Positions 36,165-37,700 of a stretch of 37,700 bases of DNA are shown here, in pieces. A program made the position numbers and the translations under genes. Position 1 is the stretch's first letter, and every line of letters begins with the position of its first letter. Where the stretch lies: NCBI GenBank assembly GCA_020845935.1, contig JADLEV010000063.1:1-37700 (forward strand). The letters are read 5' to 3'. The stretch is from Gammaproteobacteria bacterium (GTDB lineage Bacteria; Pseudomonadota; Gammaproteobacteria; Ga0077536). The notes below the pieces were generated by a model. It saw only the letters and a program-made list of their open reading frames with translations. It was not told where the DNA came from and ran no database searches.

Positions 36165-37492
36165 CCGACCTGATCGTTGACCGCACGGAGCACTCTCAGT
36201 AATTCCAACAACACCCGCTCGGTCGCGCCACCGTGTGCGGTAACAAACCCTCGTCCCGCCGTGCCGGCGCGATGCCGCCGCTCCGGTTCGAGCAGCAGCG
36301 CCGTCACTGCCGCGCCCAAGGTCACCGCATCGATAATTCGGCAGGCGCCTCCGGCCGCAACGAGCGCTTCGGTGATCGCGGCGAAATTTGCGGTATCCGG
36401 CCCCACAAGCACCGGCACACCCAGCGCCGCAGGCTCGAGCACATTGTGGCCACCCGCACCGTTCAGGCTACCGCCAACAAAGGCAACATCTGCCAAGGCA
36501 TAAAAGTCGAACAGTTCGCCGACGGTATCGAGCAGATAGATCGCCGTGGTGCTTGCTGCGCTGGGCGCGGTGTGGCGTTGCACGGCAAAGCCTCGCCGCA
36601 GGCAGAGACGCTCCACTTCATCAGCCCGATGCGGATGCCGCGGCGCCAGCACAAGCAATGCTTCCGGCAGATCGCGGCATACGAGCCGGAATGCGTCGAG
36701 CACGAGTTCCTCTTCGCCGGCACCAGTACTTGCCGCGATCCAGATCGGGCGCTTGCCGGCGAGTTCCTCCCGCTTATCGGCCGCATGGCGCACCGCGTGT
36801 TCGGGAACGGTCACGTCGAACTTCAGGTTGCCCGTTACCGCCAGCTGTTCCGCCGTGGCACCCAGTTCGCGAAACCGCGCACCATCCGCTTCAGTTTGTG
36901 CCGCAATCCAGGTCAGGGATTCGAGCATCGCCTGCGTCAACGGCCGGACCAGGCGATAGCCGCGCGTCGATGTTTCGGACAATCTGGCGTTGACCAGAAC
37001 GACCGGCACGCCCTGCCGCCGACAATATTCGAGCAGGTTGGGCCACAACTCGGTCTCCATCAGAATCAACAATCGTGGCCGCAGCCGATCGACCAGGCGA
37101 TCGATGAATGAAGGAACATCCAGCGGCAGGTAATGCACGGACACGGCGCCTCCCAGCAGGCGATGCGCGTGCTGCTGACCCGTCATCGTGGTTGTCGTCA
37201 CCAGCAGCGGCTGCACACCGCGCTCATGCAGCCGTTGCACCAACGGCACAGCGGCGGCAACCTCACCGACCGAGACCGCATGGATCCAGATCGGACCGTG
37301 CAGATCGCCGGCCCCGAGCCCAAATCGCTCGCAGCACTGGCGCATACCCTCGGGCTGCGGCACGGCCCGCAGCAGCAAACGCAGCGCGACGAACGGCAAC
37401 GCCAGCCACAACGCCATCGTATACAGGAAACGCAGCACTGCGGCGCCACGCACCGGTACCGTTGTATTTTCGCGCGAGTCGCTAACGCGCAT
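36146..37492 (-). CDS. waaA: 3-deoxy-D-manno-octulosonic acid transferase
   Basis: 448 residues, slightly longer than E. coli WaaA (425). The N-terminal membrane anchor is FLYTMALWLALPFVALRLLL (about 22-41). Then come GPIWIHAVSVGEVAAAVPLV, TTMTGQQHAHRLLGG, LMETELWPNLL (conserved Glu), VNARLSETSTRGYR, NLKFDVTVP, APRHPHRADEVE and FVGGSLNGAGGHNVLEPAAL, all matching the GT30 family. It transfers Kdo to lipid IVA at the inner membrane. The ATG 37492-37490 has an AGGAGGG ribosome site about 10 nt upstream, so the 22-residue extension before the helix is kept. It is convergent with tolC. Confidence 0.95.
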   Translation of the reverse strand: MRVSDSRENTTVPVRGAAVLRFLYTMALWLALPFVALRLLLRAVPQPEGMRQCCERFGLGAGDLHGPIWIHAVSVGEVAAAVPLVQRLHERGVQPLLVTTTTMTGQQHAHRLLGGAVSVHYLPLDVPSFIDRLVDRLRPRLLILMETELWPNLLEYCRRQGVPVVLVNARLSETSTRGYRLVRPLTQAMLESLTWIAAQTEADGARFRELGATAEQLAVTGNLKFDVTVPEHAVRHAADKREELAGKRPIWIAASTGAGEEELVLDAFRLVCRDLPEALLVLAPRHPHRADEVERLCLRRGFAVQRHTAPSAASTTAIYLLDTVGELFDFYALADVAFVGGSLNGAGGHNVLEPAALGVPVLVGPDTANFAAITEALVAAGGACRIIDAVTLGAAVTALLLEPERRHRAGTAGRGFVTAHGGATERVLLELLRVLRAVNDQVGPNQPK

Positions 37493-37700
37493 GCCTCAAC
37501 ACCCTCCTACTCCGACCGTCGGTCTGCCCGCTGGGCTGAGCAACACTCCCGGCTGCCGGCTTGACGGAGTGTCCGCTACGCCGGCATCGTCCATCAGTCC
37601 GTACGGCCAACCGCGATAGCCTCTCGGCAATCTCGCGACAAAGGGGCATGAGAAATGCGGGCTCGTCATGGAATGCTATGCTGCGATTCAGGCAAATGGA
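37482..37700 (-). CDS. Possible C-terminal part of an unidentified protein
   Basis: An open minus-strand frame enters from the right edge and stops at TAG 37484-37482, overlapping the waaA start by 11 nt. The upstream half (for example FHDEPAFLMPLCREIAERLS) looks protein-like, while the last 35 residues are Arg/Ser/Gly-rich and could be chance translation of GC-rich DNA. No family recognised. The stretch may instead be the waaA leader. Confidence 0.25.
   Translation of the reverse strand, partial: SICLNRSIAFHDEPAFLMPLCREIAERLSRLAVRTDGRCRRSGHSVKPAAGSVAQPSGQTDGRSRRVLRHAR

Overview
This 37.7 kb window looks like the chromosome of a high-GC gammaproteobacterium, probably uncultured or little studied. 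The main evidence is a conserved gammaproteobacterial block (rpsB-tsf-pyrH-frr-uppS-cdsA-dxr-rseP-bamA-skp-fabZ-lpxA-lpxB-rnhB-dnaE-accA-tilS). A MutH-type endonuclease, a lineage-restricted protein, and the lipid A/Kdo, TolC and BamA genes agree with this. I cannot name the order.

Layout, left to right. (1) 1-5151 is the accessory and most interesting part: a partial gene tail, an exported UGSC-type protein with an in-frame UGA (158-1810, minus), an exported NIPSNAP protein (minus), the Mg2+ transporter mgtE (minus), then an exported peroxiredoxin with an in-frame UGA (4597-5151, plus). In both UGA genes the frame stays open on both sides, the UGA falls at a redox-active position next to a Cys, and a hairpin with an acceptable bacterial SECIS geometry follows directly. 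I annotate both as selenoproteins, not pseudogenes. (2) 5148-10021 holds folP and a NarL/LuxR-type response regulator (minus), then divergently a GAF-GAF-PAS class III adenylate cyclase and an exported L,D-transpeptidase (plus). (3) 10025-29583 is 17 consecutive minus-strand genes for translation, isoprenoid, phospholipid, outer-membrane and lipid A synthesis, DNA replication and fatty acid synthesis. lpxD, usually between skp and fabZ, is missing. (4) 29755-36028 runs on the plus strand: map-glnD-mutH-(pcm-like)-tolC. (5) waaA is convergent with tolC at 36146-37492.

Genes are packed tightly. Four minus-strand junctions (response regulator/folP, fabZ/lpxA, cdsA/dxr, tsf/pyrH) share a GTGA overlap, glnD/mutH an ATGA overlap and lpxB/rnhB a TGATG overlap. 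Convergent ends nearly touch (peroxiredoxin/folP overlap by 4 nt; transpeptidase/tilS are 3 nt apart).

The central inference is that the cell decodes UGA as selenocysteine (selA, selB, selC, selD must lie elsewhere) and sends at least two selenoproteins to the envelope. The UGSC-NIPSNAP pair may be a functional unit of unknown chemistry. No tRNA, rRNA, CRISPR array, insertion sequence or phage gene was seen.
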